Assembly: GCA_050950205.1 (NCBI GenBank)
Contig: JBMNHF010000011.1
Coordinates: forward strand, 14,965 to 78,964
Source: WRAV01 sp050950205
GTDB lineage: Bacteria > Bacillota > Clostridia > Oscillospirales > Ruminococcaceae
Direction: 5' to 3'
DNA: 64,000 nucleotides
In this document: piece after piece, positions 63,798-64,000 of the stretch
Numbering within the stretch: the first letter of the stretch is position 1
Layout of the letters: each line of letters opens with the position of its first letter
Position numbers and translations under genes: made by a program
Notes under the pieces: model-generated
What the model saw: only the letters and a program-made list of their open reading frames with translations
Database searches by the model: none
Told to the model about the DNA's origin: nothing

Positions 63798-64000
63798 ATG
63801 ATAGCGGTAGCCGTTTTGGGACACGGAGTGGTAGGCTCCGGCGTCGTGGAGGTGTTGGAGCGCAGCCGGGCCAGCATAGGCAAAAAAGCCGGCGCAGATC
63901 TCTATGTCAAAAAGATACTGGATATTCGCGAGTTCCCCCAACTGCCCTATTCTCATTTGTTTACCAAAAACTTTGAGGAGATTGTATCCGACCCGGAAAT
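63798..64000 (+). CDS. hom: Homoserine dehydrogenase (3' end outside window)
   Basis: Only the first 67 residues are present. MIAVAVLGHGVVGSGVVEVL is the Rossmann start with the GxGxxG-type loop, and the KKILDIREFP strand follows, as in homoserine dehydrogenase, which reduces aspartate semialdehyde for threonine and methionine synthesis. AAGGAG precedes the ATG. It runs off the right edge. Confidence 0.85.
   Translation, partial: MIAVAVLGHGVVGSGVVEVLERSRASIGKKAGADLYVKKILDIREFPQLPYSHLFTKNFEEIVSDPE

Overview
The window reads as a chromosomal segment of a low-to-moderate GC, Gram-positive anaerobe of the class Clostridia, most likely order Oscillospirales (inferred; family not determined). Supporting evidence: strong AGGAGG ribosome sites; RemA, YicC, UPF0735 ACT and ECF transporter gene sets typical of Firmicutes; ThyX instead of ThyA; superoxide reductase, hydroxylamine reductase and ferritin in place of aerobic defences; and an SLH-domain surface protein. 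No prophage, insertion sequence or CRISPR array was seen.

Layout. 0-9 kb: a partial TipA-type MerR regulator, then a long leftward housekeeping operon yicC-remA-gmk-rpoZ-priA-def-rsmE plus two uncharacterised genes, driven by a promoter at 7.9 kb. 8-14 kb: lipoate ligase, tRNA-Val, a radical SAM/partner pair predicted to act on DNA, a U32 peptidase-family gene and mltG. 14-19 kb: a tiny Cys/Gly-rich membrane protein, a 5-formyl-THF cyclo-ligase/DJ-1/GNAT group, a DUF2156 protein and thyX-tmk. 19-30 kb: DUF4349 lipoprotein, CvpA, a frameshifted DUF5711-like gene, truA-ecfT-ecfA2-ecfA1, an rRNA-type methyltransferase, glmM and ruvAB. 30-37 kb (rightward): two tandem CNNM/HlyC-type proteins, then an iron-sulfur/cupin/ferredoxin/Hcp operon for nitrosative stress with a promoter that looks activator-dependent. 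37-41 kb: a 1204-residue secreted SLH protein followed by two related stem-loop repeats. 41-49 kb: malic enzyme, clpB behind a putative ribbon-helix-helix gene, an EAL-HDOD protein, and divergent superoxide reductase versus thioredoxin-ferritin genes. 49-55 kb: a complete leftward rRNA operon (16S-Ile-Ala-23S-Lys-Glu-5S-Asn-CAU tRNA).

55-64 kb: an OGG1-type glycosylase (leftward), a 700-base non-coding stretch with a cluster of DnaA-box-like sites, then mainly rightward genes: a small conserved protein, rlmB, a 790-residue protein with P1B-type ATPase architecture but no recognisable catalytic motifs, a cold-shock protein, an SDR (leftward), an AEC transporter, an ACT protein and the start of homoserine dehydrogenase. 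Gene direction switches at the DnaA-box cluster, so it may be a replication origin; this is an inference.

The most unusual items are the catalytically stripped P-type ATPase-like protein (58.1-60.5 kb), the DnaA-box cluster at the strand switch, the dyad centred near -41.5 upstream of the hcp operon, and the perfect 19-bp palindrome upstream of the promoter that probably serves a ribbon-helix-helix gene and clpB. All functions are assigned from sequence motifs read by eye; no database search was run.
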